Shown here: positions 1-7,998 of the stretch, one piece after another
Position numbering within the stretch: position 1 is the first letter of the stretch
Layout: the number at the start of each line of letters is the position of its first letter
Assembly (NCBI RefSeq): GCF_023897065.1
Contig: NZ_JAMHIV010000052.1
Span: forward strand, 1 to 47,304
DNA from: Crossiella sp. SN42
GTDB taxonomy: Bacteria; Actinomycetota; Actinomycetes; Mycobacteriales; Pseudonocardiaceae
Direction of reading: 5' to 3'
Length of the DNA stretch: 47,304 nucleotides
The notes under the pieces: generated by a model
Seen by the model: the letters and a program-made list of their open reading frames with translations, nothing else
Databases searched by the model: none
Told to the model about the DNA's origin: nothing
Position numbers and translations under genes: made by a program

Positions 1-7
1 TTGCCCC

Positions 8-586
8 ATGCCACGCCCCAGCGTCCGCGAACTCATCGTCGAGACCGCCCTCACCGAGTTCCACCGCAAAGGCTTCTCCGCCTGCTCCGTCGAGGCCATC
101 ACCCGTGCCGCGGGCGTCCCCAAGGGCTCCTTCTACAACCACTTCCGCAGCAAGGAAGAGCTCGGCGTCGAGGTGATCGGCCGGTACGCCGGCAATCCCG
201 ACTGGTACCGCGACGCCAAGTCCGACGCGCCGCCGCTGGAGCGGCTGCGGGCGCGGTTCGTGGTGATGCGGGATGTCATGGCGGACAACGAGTTCACCCA
301 GGGCTGCCTGATCGGCAACATGGGTTCCGAGCAGGCTGACCACAGCGCGTCGATCCGGGCCGAGGTGGACGCCAGCCTCGCCTCCTGGTCCGACGTGATC
401 GCCCAGACCATCCGGGAGGGGCAGGCCGACGGGACCGCCAGGGCGGGGCTGGACCCGGACCGGACGGCCCGTTTTGTGCTGAACGCGTGGCAGGGCACGT
501 TGTTGCGGGCGAAGGCGGTCAAGTCGGAGCAGCCGTTCGACGACTTCTTCGCCATGGTGTTCGACGACCTGCTCGCCCCGAACTGA
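8..586 (+). CDS. TetR/AcrR family transcriptional regulator
   Basis: One-component repressor-type regulator of 192 residues. An N-terminal TetR helix-turn-helix lies at about residues 24-48 (AITRAAGVPKGSFYNHF, the family hallmark), followed by an all-helical ligand-binding half containing GCLIGNMGSE, a motif seen in the AcuR/YxaF-like branch (TetR_C_11 type). The ATG at 8 is preceded by an in-frame-independent TTG at 1; the upstream region lies outside the window, so the start and the operator cannot be judged. It converges on the YdeI-like gene with about 80 bp between stops. The target gene is unknown and may lie upstream of the window. Confidence 0.9.
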   Translation: MPRPSVRELIVETALTEFHRKGFSACSVEAITRAAGVPKGSFYNHFRSKEELGVEVIGRYAGNPDWYRDAKSDAPPLERLRARFVVMRDVMADNEFTQGCLIGNMGSEQADHSASIRAEVDASLASWSDVIAQTIREGQADGTARAGLDPDRTARFVLNAWQGTLLRAKAVKSEQPFDDFFAMVFDDLLAPN

Positions 587-624
587 GGCTCGCGCGCCGC
601 GTCAGGTCAGCGTCCGCCGACCTT

Positions 625-654
625 GCGCGGCGACCGCATCCCCCAGCGCCGCGC
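625..654. terminator. Possible weak bidirectional terminator
   Basis: An 8-bp inverted repeat (GCGCGGCG at 625-632, CGCCGCGC at 647-654) sits between the convergent TetR and YdeI-like genes. It has no T-run and a 14-nt loop, so it is only a candidate. Confidence 0.35.
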
Positions 655-665
655 CCCGCGCCCGC

Positions 666-1115
666 TCAGCGCGCCCGGCCCTCCTTGAGCATGGCCACCG
701 ACTTCGCGATCCGCCGTGCCCTGGTCTCCTCGGTCTTCGCGCCGTCCACGTTGAGCAGGTGCCAGCGCTGGTTGCTGTAGGAGATGCCGTGGAAGAACTC
801 GGCGGCGGCCGGCTCGGCGGCCAGTGCGGCGGCGAAGTCCTCGGGCAGCTCCACGGTGCGGGGCGCGCTGTCCAGGGCCACCGTCACCTCGACCTGCTCA
901 CCGGCGGCCACCCCGGCCGCGGTGCGGTTCTCCGCGCTCAGCGGCAGCCAGAACTCCCCGCCCATCACCGCCACCGTGCTGCGGTAGGTGTGCCCGCCGA
1001 CGGTGACCAGCACCGCGGGCCGCTTGCCCGCCCCCAGCGCCTCGACCACCTCCGCGGGGACCTGGAGCCCGGTCGCGGTCTTGCCGCCGAGCACGACCGT
1101 GGTCGAGAACTTCAT
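666..1115 (-). CDS. YdeI/OmpD-associated family protein (DUF1905-type)
   Basis: A 149-residue protein with the usual actinobacterial two-part layout: an N-terminal DUF1905-like beta-barrel (residues about 1-85, MKFSTTVVLGGKTATGLQVP) and a C-terminal helical YdeI/bacteriocin-protection segment (PEDFAAAL, then a helix-rich tail with SYSNQRWHLLNV and RRIAKSVAML). The ATG at 1115 is chosen over an upstream in-frame ATG because AGGAGAAAGGA lies just before it and conservation begins there. It is divergent from the PrnB-like gene with only 35 bp between starts, so the two probably share a promoter region. Molecular function is not known; relatives were linked to resistance to cationic peptides or bacteriocins. 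Confidence 0.8.
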   Translation of the reverse strand: MKFSTTVVLGGKTATGLQVPAEVVEALGAGKRPAVLVTVGGHTYRSTVAVMGGEFWLPLSAENRTAAGVAAGEQVEVTVALDSAPRTVELPEDFAAALAAEPAAAEFFHGISYSNQRWHLLNVDGAKTEETRARRIAKSVAMLKEGRAR

Positions 1116-1150
1116 CGCGGTGTCCTTTCTCCTGTGGTACCAACGCGATC

Positions 1151-2284
1151 GTGACCACCGCAACGGATCGACTGGATCAGTGGATCCGGACGGAGTTCGC
1201 CGACCTCAACACCGAGCTGGAGCAGCGGTACTTCGCCGCCCGCACCGAGATCCTGCTCGGTGACCCCGACATCGACCGCCTGAAGCACACGATCGCGACC
1301 CGCGGCGCCGCGCTGATCGCCGAGCTGGACCCGGTGGACAGTTACGACCTGCTCGGCCTGGTCGGCTTCTACCTGGGCGCCTGCCGCCGCCACGAGACCG
1401 GCACGGACGCGGAACTGGCCCCCGCGCACGCCGCGGCCAACCGGATCGGCCTGGCCCTCGGCGTCGCGCCGCGGTACGTCTTCGCGCACCAGTCGCTGCA
1501 CAACCTGGCCGGTCGCGAGGGGTACCGCACCTTCACCACACTGCCGGACGAACGCGTCTTCATCGAGTACAACGGCCTGTCCGTGCTGGCCTACCAGCGC
1601 GCTGCCACCGCGCTGCGCCGCATCCCGACCCTGGGCGTCGGCAACCCGCTGGCCGGCTACCTGCTGGCCGAGGCGCACAGCGCGCTGCTGGACGTGCTGC
1701 GGTTCAACCAGAGCCTGGCCAAGGAACTGGACGTGGACCGGTTCTTCTTCAACATCCGCCCGTACTTCAAGTCCTACCGGGTCAACGGCATCGACTACCG
1801 CGGCGCCAACGCCGGCGACTTCGCCGCGGTGAACGAGATCGACCTACTGCTGGGCCTGTGCCGCCCCCAGGACCCGTTCTACCAGCACATCCTCACCGAG
1901 AAGGCGCCGTACCTGCCGCCGGAGGACCAGCCGCTGCTGCGCGCCGCGATGACCCAGCAGCCGCTGCTGACCGCCTTCCTCCGCGAGTCCGCCGCGCCGA
2001 TGCCCGCCCAGCTGCGCGCCAACGCCGAGCTCTTCCTCGACGTCTGCCGGGCGCACGCGGCCGCCTACACCTATCACCACCACCAGCTGGTCAAACCGTT
2101 CCTGGAGGCCCCGGCCCGGCACGCCCCGCCCAGCCGCCAGGACGGCCTGACCGCCAGCGGCCCACCGCTGGCGGTGGTCATCGAGGGCCTGGCCCGGCTC
2201 GCGGACCTGCGCGCGGCCAGGGACCGCCCCGGCCTGACCACCGCCCGCGCCGACCTGGACCTGTTGCGTGAGCGCTGCGCCTAG
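1151..2284 (+). CDS. PrnB-like (DUF1864) haem-fold protein
   Basis: A 377-residue protein resembling monodechloroaminopyrrolnitrin synthase PrnB, a member of the indoleamine/tryptophan 2,3-dioxygenase structural superfamily. The clearest match is the block around residues 180-235 (FFFNIRPYFKSYRVNG, then a VNEIDLLLGL helix), which corresponds to the PrnB segment with DELRPFYEPIRVGG. A triple histidine at 309-311 (YHHHQLVKPF) lies where PrnB has its C-terminal haem-ligand histidine. Start is GTG at 1151. There are no halogenase or pyrrolnitrin genes nearby, so it is unlikely to make pyrrolnitrin; an oxygen- or haem-dependent tailoring role on an unknown indole-like substrate is inference. Its stop codon overlaps the stop of the convergent DUF72 gene (CTAG). 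Confidence 0.7.
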   Translation: MTTATDRLDQWIRTEFADLNTELEQRYFAARTEILLGDPDIDRLKHTIATRGAALIAELDPVDSYDLLGLVGFYLGACRRHETGTDAELAPAHAAANRIGLALGVAPRYVFAHQSLHNLAGREGYRTFTTLPDERVFIEYNGLSVLAYQRAATALRRIPTLGVGNPLAGYLLAEAHSALLDVLRFNQSLAKELDVDRFFFNIRPYFKSYRVNGIDYRGANAGDFAAVNEIDLLLGLCRPQDPFYQHILTEKAPYLPPEDQPLLRAAMTQQPLLTAFLRESAAPMPAQLRANAELFLDVCRAHAAAYTYHHHQLVKPFLEAPARHAPPSRQDGLTASGPPLAVVIEGLARLADLRAARDRPGLTTARADLDLLRERCA

Positions 2285-3162
2285 CAGGCCTCGGCGGGCA
2301 CCAGGTCGCGGAACCGGGCCGCGTTCACGTGCGCGCTGTCGCCGGAACAGTTGTTGAAGACCACGTACGCGGTCTCCGCCCGTGCCGCCAGGTCCCGCAC
2401 CCGCTCGGCCCAGTCCGCCAGCTCGGTGTCGTCGTAGCGGTACCGGTACCGAGCCAGCTTGTCGCCCCACTCCCACTCGGGGCTCCGGCCGTGCAACCGC
2501 AGCACGGCGTCCGGCGCGGTCACCGCCGTGATCGGTGGCACCGAGCCGGGCAGGCCCTGCGTCATGTCCACGCACACGTACGCGATCCCTTGCCTGGCAA
2601 GGAAATCCAGCGTGCCGTCCCGCTCCTCCTCGCTCAGCCAGGCCGGATTGCGGAACTCGGCGCACATCCGCAGCGGCGCCACCCGCCGCGCGCACTCGGC
2701 CAGATAGTCCCGCGCCCGCTCGCCCGGCCGGAAGTAGGGCGGGAACTGGAACAGCAGCAGCCCCAGCTTTCCCGCTGCCACCAACGGATCCAGCTCACCG
2801 AGGAACCGCTGCCACACCTGGTCGAACAGCTCCGGTTCCAGGTCGCCCGGCCGCACCTCGCGCGGACCGGCCGGCCGCAGCTCCGGCGGCAGCATGGCCA
2901 CCGGCGTCCGGTGCCGGGTCAGCAAGCTGAAAGCCTTGACGTTGAAGACAAAACCCGCCGGCGTGCGGTCGGCCCAGGCCTTGGTGACGGAGGCCCTCGG
3001 CAGTCCGTAGTAGGTCGAGTTGACCTCCACGAAGTCGAAACGCTCCGCGTAGCAACGCAACCGCTGCTCCGGCGTGTACACCCCCGGCGGGTACCAGCCC
3101 GTCGCGATCAGCGAGGAGTCGGACCAGCCCGCCGTACCAACCCGTATGGCTCCCACCCGCAT
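2281..3162 (-). CDS. DUF72 (YecE-like) TIM-barrel protein
   Basis: A 293-residue member of the DUF72 family. Recognisable features are the opening strand IRVGTAGWSD, the early motif FVEVNSTYYGLP, VKAFSLLTRHR, the strand LLFQFPPYF, CAEFRNPAWL, and the C-terminal YVVFNNCSGDSAHVNA. These fold as a TIM barrel related to xylose-isomerase-like enzymes. No substrate is established for the family. Length is slightly above the usual 240-280 residues. It ends tail-to-tail with the PrnB-like gene with a 4-nt overlap and is divergent from the SGNH esterase. Confidence 0.88.
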   Translation of the reverse strand: MRVGAIRVGTAGWSDSSLIATGWYPPGVYTPEQRLRCYAERFDFVEVNSTYYGLPRASVTKAWADRTPAGFVFNVKAFSLLTRHRTPVAMLPPELRPAGPREVRPGDLEPELFDQVWQRFLGELDPLVAAGKLGLLLFQFPPYFRPGERARDYLAECARRVAPLRMCAEFRNPAWLSEEERDGTLDFLARQGIAYVCVDMTQGLPGSVPPITAVTAPDAVLRLHGRSPEWEWGDKLARYRYRYDDTELADWAERVRDLAARAETAYVVFNNCSGDSAHVNAARFRDLVPAEAC

Positions 3163-3264
3163 CGGCTGCCCCGCCGCGCCGCGCCCGAAACGAGGCCAGA
3201 TGGCGGCTCTACCTATTTAATTCACCGGCTCTTGACCGTGCCGAGCGCCACCGGTCACGCTCCG

Positions 3265-3288
3265 TACCGTCTTGCTACTCGCAAGTAG
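3265..3288 (+). promoter_or_regulatory. Putative promoter and operator of the SGNH esterase
   Basis: A TACCGT -10-like box at 3265-3270 is followed by a short inverted repeat CTACT-cgc-AAGTAG (3275-3288) and then an AGGGAAGG ribosome site before the ATG at 3300. No good -35 was seen at the normal spacing. The AT-rich stretch around 3210-3225 marks the divergent intergenic region. Confidence 0.4.
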
Positions 3289-3299
3289 GGAAGGTCCCC

Positions 3300-4157
3300 A
3301 TGGCTCGGTTCCTGCTCGTGGCCGGTCTGGTCGCGACGATGGCACTGCCCGCCGCGTCGTCCCTCGCAACGGCCGCGCCGACCGCCGTCCAGCGCTATGT
3401 GGCACTGGGCGACTCCTTCGCCTCCGTCGGCACCATCACCAACATCCACCTGGACCCCGTGGGCTGCGCGCGGTCCAAGGACAACTACCCGGCCCAGCTC
3501 GCCGCCCGCCTCAAGCCCAAGACCTTCGTCGACCGCAGCTGCGGCGGCGCCAGGACCCCCGACATGACCGCGCCCCAGACCGTCCCCCTCGGCGTCAACC
3601 CGCCCCAGCTGGACTCCCTCACCCCCGACACCGACCTGGTCACCCTGTCCATCGGCGGCAACGACATCGGCTTCGCCGAGATCGTGCTGACCTGCGCCAC
3701 CCTGAGCGCCACCGACCCCGCCGGCGCGCCTTGCAAGAAGCACTTCACCAAGGACGGCGACGAGATCAACCGCCGCATCGCCGATCTGGGCCCCAAGGTC
3801 ACCAAGGTGCTGGAGGGCATCAAGTCCAGGTCTCCCAAGGCCCGCATCGCGGTGGTCGGCTACCTGCGCATCCTGCCGCCCACCAAGGGCTGCTGGCCCC
3901 TCGTGCCCATCTCGGCCGGAGACGTGGCGTACTTCGAGCAGGTCCAGTCCCACCTGAACACCAGCATCGGCAGCTGGTCGACCCAGGCAGGCGCCACCTT
4001 CGTCAACCCAGGCCTGGTGACCGGGCACGACGTGTGCCAACTGCCGGGCGTGAAGTGGGTGGAGGGCCTGATCCCGACCTCGCTGTCGGTCCCGGTGCAC
4101 CCCAACGCCAAGGGCCAGGAGTACGTGGCCGGCCTGACCGCCACCGCCCTGCGCTGA
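3300..4157 (+). CDS. Secreted SGNH/GDSL-type esterase/lipase
   Basis: A 285-residue exported hydrolase. Residues 1-26 form a Sec signal peptide ending ATAAP. Block I is YVALGDSF with nucleophile Ser39; the oxyanion residues include the glycine/asparagine of block III, GGND at 119-122; block V gives His267 in VPVHPN. This matches the actinomycete SGNH lipase/esterase family (Streptomyces scabies esterase-like), which cleaves ester bonds outside the cell. Several cysteines (CARSK, CGGAR, TCATL, PCKKH, GCWP, VCQLP) are placed as in the disulphide-stabilised family members. AGGGAAGG precedes the ATG. Natural substrate is not predictable. Confidence 0.92.
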   Translation: MARFLLVAGLVATMALPAASSLATAAPTAVQRYVALGDSFASVGTITNIHLDPVGCARSKDNYPAQLAARLKPKTFVDRSCGGARTPDMTAPQTVPLGVNPPQLDSLTPDTDLVTLSIGGNDIGFAEIVLTCATLSATDPAGAPCKKHFTKDGDEINRRIADLGPKVTKVLEGIKSRSPKARIAVVGYLRILPPTKGCWPLVPISAGDVAYFEQVQSHLNTSIGSWSTQAGATFVNPGLVTGHDVCQLPGVKWVEGLIPTSLSVPVHPNAKGQEYVAGLTATALR

Positions 4158-4165
4158 CCCGCGTC

Positions 4166-4204
4166 GCGGCTGCTCGCCCCGCTCAGCCTGAGGCGAGCAG
4201 CCGC
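4166..4204. terminator. Bidirectional terminator hairpin
   Basis: A perfect 13-bp inverted repeat, GCGGCTGCTCGCC (4166-4178) and GGCGAGCAGCCGC (4192-4204), lies between the convergent esterase and NB-ARC genes. The right arm overlaps the last codons of the NB-ARC gene. Confidence 0.75.
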
Positions 4205-6288
4205 CGCACCCGCTCCGCTTCCTGTCCGCGCCGCTGCTTCTGGAACAACTCCAGCGCTTCCGCCCGCACCGCCTGCGCCTGCGCCGGATCCACCTCGGCC
4301 AGCGCGTCACCCAGGCGGTCGAGCACATCCGCCTCCGTGGCGGCATCGGTCCGCTGGCGGCACAGCTCCAGCGCCTCTCGGTAGAGCCGGATCGCCTCGT
4401 CCAGATCGCCGCTGCGGTGCGCCAGGTAGCCCAGGCTGAGCAGGCAACGGGGGATGCCGCGCAGGTTGTCGTCCCGCTGGCAGCGGGCCAGCGCGTCGAG
4501 GCAGTGCGCCCGCGCGGTGTCCAGGTCCCCGAGCTGCGCGGTGTACCAGCCGACCTCGTTGAGCGCGTGCGCGCCGCTGACTGCCTGGAGCTCCTCGTAC
4601 AGCGCCAGCGCAGCCTGCGAATGCGTCAGCGCCTGCTGGTAGTCCTTCAGCTGCGCCCAGGCCGAGGCCACCGCGCGGTGCGTGTGCGCCTGCCCGAGCC
4701 GATCGTCGGCTGCCTGGGCTGCTTCCAGACCCAGTTGCAGCTGTCGCAGCGCCTCATCGTGTTGCCCGAGCTGCGTGCAGGCCCGCCCCAGGTGCCGATG
4801 CGCCTGGATGCGGCAGGTCCAGTCGCTCAGGTGCGCCGCCGCCGCAGTCCCGGCCTGCCACATGGTGAGGTTGTCGCGCAGGTAGCCCTGGCTCAGGTTG
4901 TACGAGGTCAAGGTCCAGGCCAGCTGCCACACGGCCGCGTGCCAGTCCAGCTCCACCGCCAGCTGCTGGGCCGCCATCAGGTTGGCGTGCTCGGCGGCGA
5001 ACCACTCCCCGGCCTCAGCCGCGGTCTCCGGCAGCACGGGCGCGCAGCCCTCCCGCAGACTGGGCAGCTCGATCGGCATGTGGTGCCGGTCGATCAGCAC
5101 GTCCGCGCCGTGCGCCATGTGGCAGTAGAAGTCGAGCAGCCGCCGCTGGGCCTGCTCCCAGTCCTGCTCGGACAGGCGCTGCCGGGCGACCTCACCGGCG
5201 TACAACCGCACCAGGTCGTGCATCCGGTACCGCTCGTGTTCGCGCTGCACCAGCGACACGTCCACCAGCTCGTCGAGCAGCCGCTCGACCTCGGCCTCCG
5301 GCAACCCGGCCAGGCTGGCCGCGGCCGCAACGCTGATGTCCTGCCCCGGCGCCAGCCCCAGCAACGCGAACACCCTGGCCTCAGCGGCTGGCAACGCCTG
5401 GTAGGAGCAGGACAGCACGGTCCGCACGGAGTGCGACTTGCCGCCATCCAGGGCAACCAGCCGCCGGCTCTCCTCCCGCAGTTTCTTCGCCATCCGGGCC
5501 AGCGACGCTCTGCTGTCCAGCCGCGCGGCCACAATGCTCAACGCCAGCGGCAGTCCGGCACACCAGCGCAGCAGCTCCGCAGTCGCCTCCGGCTCAGCTG
5601 CCAGTTGCGCCGCATCCAGCCGCCTGGCCAGCAGCGCCCGCGCCGCCTCGTCATCAAGAACGGTGACTTCCAGCGGGTGGAAAGGCGTGCTCACCCGCAA
5701 GCCAGCCAGCCGGTCCCGGCTAGTGATCAACACGGTGCAGGTCGGATTCCCTGGCAGCAGGTCAACGACCTGGCCCCCGTCCCTGGCGTTGTCCAGCACG
5801 ATGAGCATGCGCCGCCCGTGCAGCTCACTCCGGTACAGCCCGATCAGGGCGTGCTCTTCCGCCGGAATCCGTTCCGGCGGAACGTTCAGGGCGTTCAGGA
5901 ATCCGCGCACCGCCTCCTGCGGGGACATCGGCTGCTCCCGCGGATCGAAGCCCCGCAGGTTCACGAACAGCTGCCCGTCCGGGAACCGGTGCGCGTTCTG
6001 GTGCGCCCAGTGCACCGCCAGCCAGGTCTTGCCCACGCCACCGGCGCCGTTCAACGCCGAGATGGCCACCGTGGCGCCTTCGGTCGCCGAGCCGGCAAGC
6101 GCGTCGTTCAGCGCCGCCAGCTCAGCTTCCCGGCCGGTGAACGCGCTGGGCGAGGGTGGTAGCTGCTGCGGCCGTGGCCACTCCCGATCGGCCGCGAACC
6201 AGACCCCGCCGTGGATGACCCCGGCTTGCACCGACGGCCCGAGCACCGGCCCGTTGACGGTGTTGCGAACCTCGCGGGCGGCTGACAT
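4183..6288 (-). CDS. NB-ARC ATPase with TPR repeats (AfsR-like, no SARP domain)
   Basis: A 701-residue STAND-type regulator. Residues 1-30 hold the short segment NTVNGPVLGPSVQAGVIHGG, which recurs at the N-terminus of many actinomycete NTPase-TPR proteins. The NB-ARC domain follows: P-loop GAGGVGKT at 81-88, Walker B-like LIVLDN at 162-167, a TSRDRL sensor, GLPLAL, and a winged-helix segment with an RMHDLVRLYA motif. The C-terminal third (from about residue 470) is made of tetratricopeptide repeats. Unlike AfsR it lacks a DNA-binding domain, so it probably senses a ligand and acts through a partner. The ATG at 6288 is chosen because the conserved N-terminal motif begins right after it; the ribosome site is weak. 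It lies 70 bp downstream of the Endo H-like gene on the same strand. Confidence 0.85.
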   Translation of the reverse strand: MSAAREVRNTVNGPVLGPSVQAGVIHGGVWFAADREWPRPQQLPPSPSAFTGREAELAALNDALAGSATEGATVAISALNGAGGVGKTWLAVHWAHQNAHRFPDGQLFVNLRGFDPREQPMSPQEAVRGFLNALNVPPERIPAEEHALIGLYRSELHGRRMLIVLDNARDGGQVVDLLPGNPTCTVLITSRDRLAGLRVSTPFHPLEVTVLDDEAARALLARRLDAAQLAAEPEATAELLRWCAGLPLALSIVAARLDSRASLARMAKKLREESRRLVALDGGKSHSVRTVLSCSYQALPAAEARVFALLGLAPGQDISVAAAASLAGLPEAEVERLLDELVDVSLVQREHERYRMHDLVRLYAGEVARQRLSEQDWEQAQRRLLDFYCHMAHGADVLIDRHHMPIELPSLREGCAPVLPETAAEAGEWFAAEHANLMAAQQLAVELDWHAAVWQLAWTLTSYNLSQGYLRDNLTMWQAGTAAAAHLSDWTCRIQAHRHLGRACTQLGQHDEALRQLQLGLEAAQAADDRLGQAHTHRAVASAWAQLKDYQQALTHSQAALALYEELQAVSGAHALNEVGWYTAQLGDLDTARAHCLDALARCQRDDNLRGIPRCLLSLGYLAHRSGDLDEAIRLYREALELCRQRTDAATEADVLDRLGDALAEVDPAQAQAVRAEALELFQKQRRGQEAERVRRLLASG

Positions 6289-6358
6289 GGCGCACAGTTT
6301 GCCCGACTGGCAACCACTATCGAAGGAACTCGCCAGTGTTGTCGCGGCCCGATCACCG

Positions 6359-7279
6359 CTACTTCGTGTACACCGCGTCGCTTCCGTACAGCTCACGGGT
6401 GAAGCTGGAGATGTAGGAAGCCGAGTCAGCCGCGCCCAGGTTGTAGGTCAGGAACACGCCGTACCCCTCGCTCACGGTGCGCCGGGCGAGGCCGGCCGCG
6501 GTGCCGGTGGCGGTGCGGCCGATCTCCACGGCCGCGGGGGAGAGGCGCTGCTTGGGCAGGGAGATGTTCGGCACGCCCCAGGAGCCGTAGTACGGGTTCC
6601 AGGCGTAGCTGAACTTCGGGCCGATGTTCACCCCGCCGTAGGAGAGCCGGGTGGCCGACGGGCCGATGTTGTACAGCGAGATGATCTTGTTGGGCAGGGT
6701 GTTCCGCAGCGCGGTGACCAGGTGCACGAACGAGCTGGCGTTGGGCTGGCCGGTGCCGTTCTCGCCGTACTTGGCGTACTCGTCGTCGAAGTCGATGCCG
6801 TCGAGCCCGTACCTGGTGACCGCGTCGGAGAGCTGCTTGGCGAAGGCCTCCGCCGCCGCCTTGGTCGGGAAGTTCGCGAAGCCCGCGCCCTGGTGGTTGC
6901 CGAGCACGGACAGCACCACCTTGATGCCCTTGGCCTGCAGCGGGCGGATCTGGGTCGCCGCGTTGTCCAGCACCCGCCGCACGTTCTCGTTGAAGTGCAG
7001 GTACGCCGCCTTCTTCGCCGCGTCGTAGTTGATGTTGGCGGCGAAGATGATGCCGATGTCGAAGACGTTCGCGCCGCCCTTGGCCAGCGTGTACTTGCCG
7101 ACGTTGAGCATGCTGTGGTTGTTGACCTCGACGTAGGCCACGGAGACCGGCCCGTTCTTGGCCCGGGGCGCCGGGCTGCCCGACGCGGCGGCGGGGGTGG
7201 TCACGCCGACCGCGAGGGTGGCCGCGGCCAGTGCTGCGAGCGCGGCCGACCGCGCGGTGATCCGACCGAACTTGACCAT
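6359..7279 (-). CDS. Secreted endo-beta-N-acetylglucosaminidase, Endo H-like (GH18)
   Basis: A 306-residue exported enzyme very close to Streptomyces plicatus Endo H, which hydrolyses the GlcNAc-beta-1,4-GlcNAc core of high-mannose and hybrid N-glycans (EC 3.2.1.96). A Sec signal peptide covers about residues 1-33. The mature part starts with the conserved VSVAYVEVNN; the GH18 DxxDxDxE motif is D160-G-I-D163-F-D165-D166-E167, with D165 and E167 corresponding to Endo H Asp130 and Glu132. Other near-identical blocks are SVLGNHQGAGFANFP and KIISLYNIGP. Length matches Endo H. GGGAG lies about 10 nt before the ATG. A DasR-like palindrome sits 42 bp upstream, pointing to control by aminosugar availability. 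Confidence 0.95.
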   Translation of the reverse strand: MVKFGRITARSAALAALAAATLAVGVTTPAAASGSPAPRAKNGPVSVAYVEVNNHSMLNVGKYTLAKGGANVFDIGIIFAANINYDAAKKAAYLHFNENVRRVLDNAATQIRPLQAKGIKVVLSVLGNHQGAGFANFPTKAAAEAFAKQLSDAVTRYGLDGIDFDDEYAKYGENGTGQPNASSFVHLVTALRNTLPNKIISLYNIGPSATRLSYGGVNIGPKFSYAWNPYYGSWGVPNISLPKQRLSPAAVEIGRTATGTAAGLARRTVSEGYGVFLTYNLGAADSASYISSFTRELYGSDAVYTK

Positions 7280-7320
7280 CGTTGATCAAACTCCCGTCGA
7301 CTGAGCTGCTGGGATCGCGT

Positions 7321-7336
7321 GCTGGTCCAGACAACT
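7321..7336 (-). promoter_or_regulatory. DasR-like operator (dre) upstream of the Endo H gene
   Basis: GCTGGTCCAGACAACT differs only slightly from the DasR consensus ACTGGTCTAGACCACT (13 of the 15 bases from CTGGTC onward agree by eye). A second half-site, CACTGGTCCA, lies at 7352-7361. Both are upstream of the start at 7279. Confidence 0.6.
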
Positions 7337-7386
7337 ATCGGCCGCGAGAGCACACTGGTCCATCCGCCGAAGTGTGGGCGCCTGCC

Positions 7387-7998
7387 TTAGCCGGCGGCGG
7401 TGACCGCGGCCAGGCGACGGTGCTCCAGCACGGCCGCGACCAGGAAGCCGCCGGTGCCCGCGATGGCCAGCACCCAGAACAGGCCGGGCGCGCCGAGGAA
7501 GAGCGCGGCCGAGGAGATCAGGGTGAGGTAGCTGCCGAGCACGTAGTGCAGGACGTTGCGGCGCACCGCGCCCTCGCCCAGGTACAGCAGGCCGACCACA
7601 AATCCGGCCCCGGCCGGCCACAGCATCGAGTGCACGTTCGGCATGCCCGGCAGCGCGTGCAGCCCGTTGATGGTCAGCGCCAGCCCGGCCATGCCGATCA
7701 CCCAGGCCGCGCCGATCAGCTTGCCGGAGAACGCTTCCGGCCCGCTCAGGCCCTTCTGGGCGCGCAGCGCGGCGAGGGTGGCGAAGACCGTGCCCGCGGC
7801 GAGCCCGGCGATCAGCAGCGCCATCGGCAGCCAGCCGGGCAGGGGGACCAGCGGGTTGTCGCCCTTGCTGAGCGCGGAGGCGCCGTGCCCGAACAGGTAG
7901 GCGAAGGCGAAACCGAGGTAGGCGGCGCGGCTGTCGACCTCACCGGCGCGGGCGGCGAGGCGGGGGGCCGTCGGGACGGCGAAGGTCGCGGTGGTCAT
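7387..7998 (-). CDS. Six-helix integral membrane protein, function unknown
   Basis: A 203-residue protein with about six hydrophobic helices (for example LPMALLIAGLAAGTVFATLAA, here interrupted by no charged residues, then IGAAWVIGMAGLALTI, and a C-terminal FLVAAV helix). Short charged loops and an RAQKGLSG cytoplasmic loop are visible. It loosely recalls the AmiS/UreI size and topology, but I see no diagnostic motif, so no transport role is claimed. The start codon overlaps the stop of the broken TetR gene (ATGA), so it was probably the last gene of an operon reductase-tetR-membrane protein. The Endo H gene lies about 107 bp downstream. Confidence 0.75.
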   Translation of the reverse strand: MTTATFAVPTAPRLAARAGEVDSRAAYLGFAFAYLFGHGASALSKGDNPLVPLPGWLPMALLIAGLAAGTVFATLAALRAQKGLSGPEAFSGKLIGAAWVIGMAGLALTINGLHALPGMPNVHSMLWPAGAGFVVGLLYLGEGAVRRNVLHYVLGSYLTLISSAALFLGAPGLFWVLAIAGTGGFLVAAVLEHRRLAAVTAAG

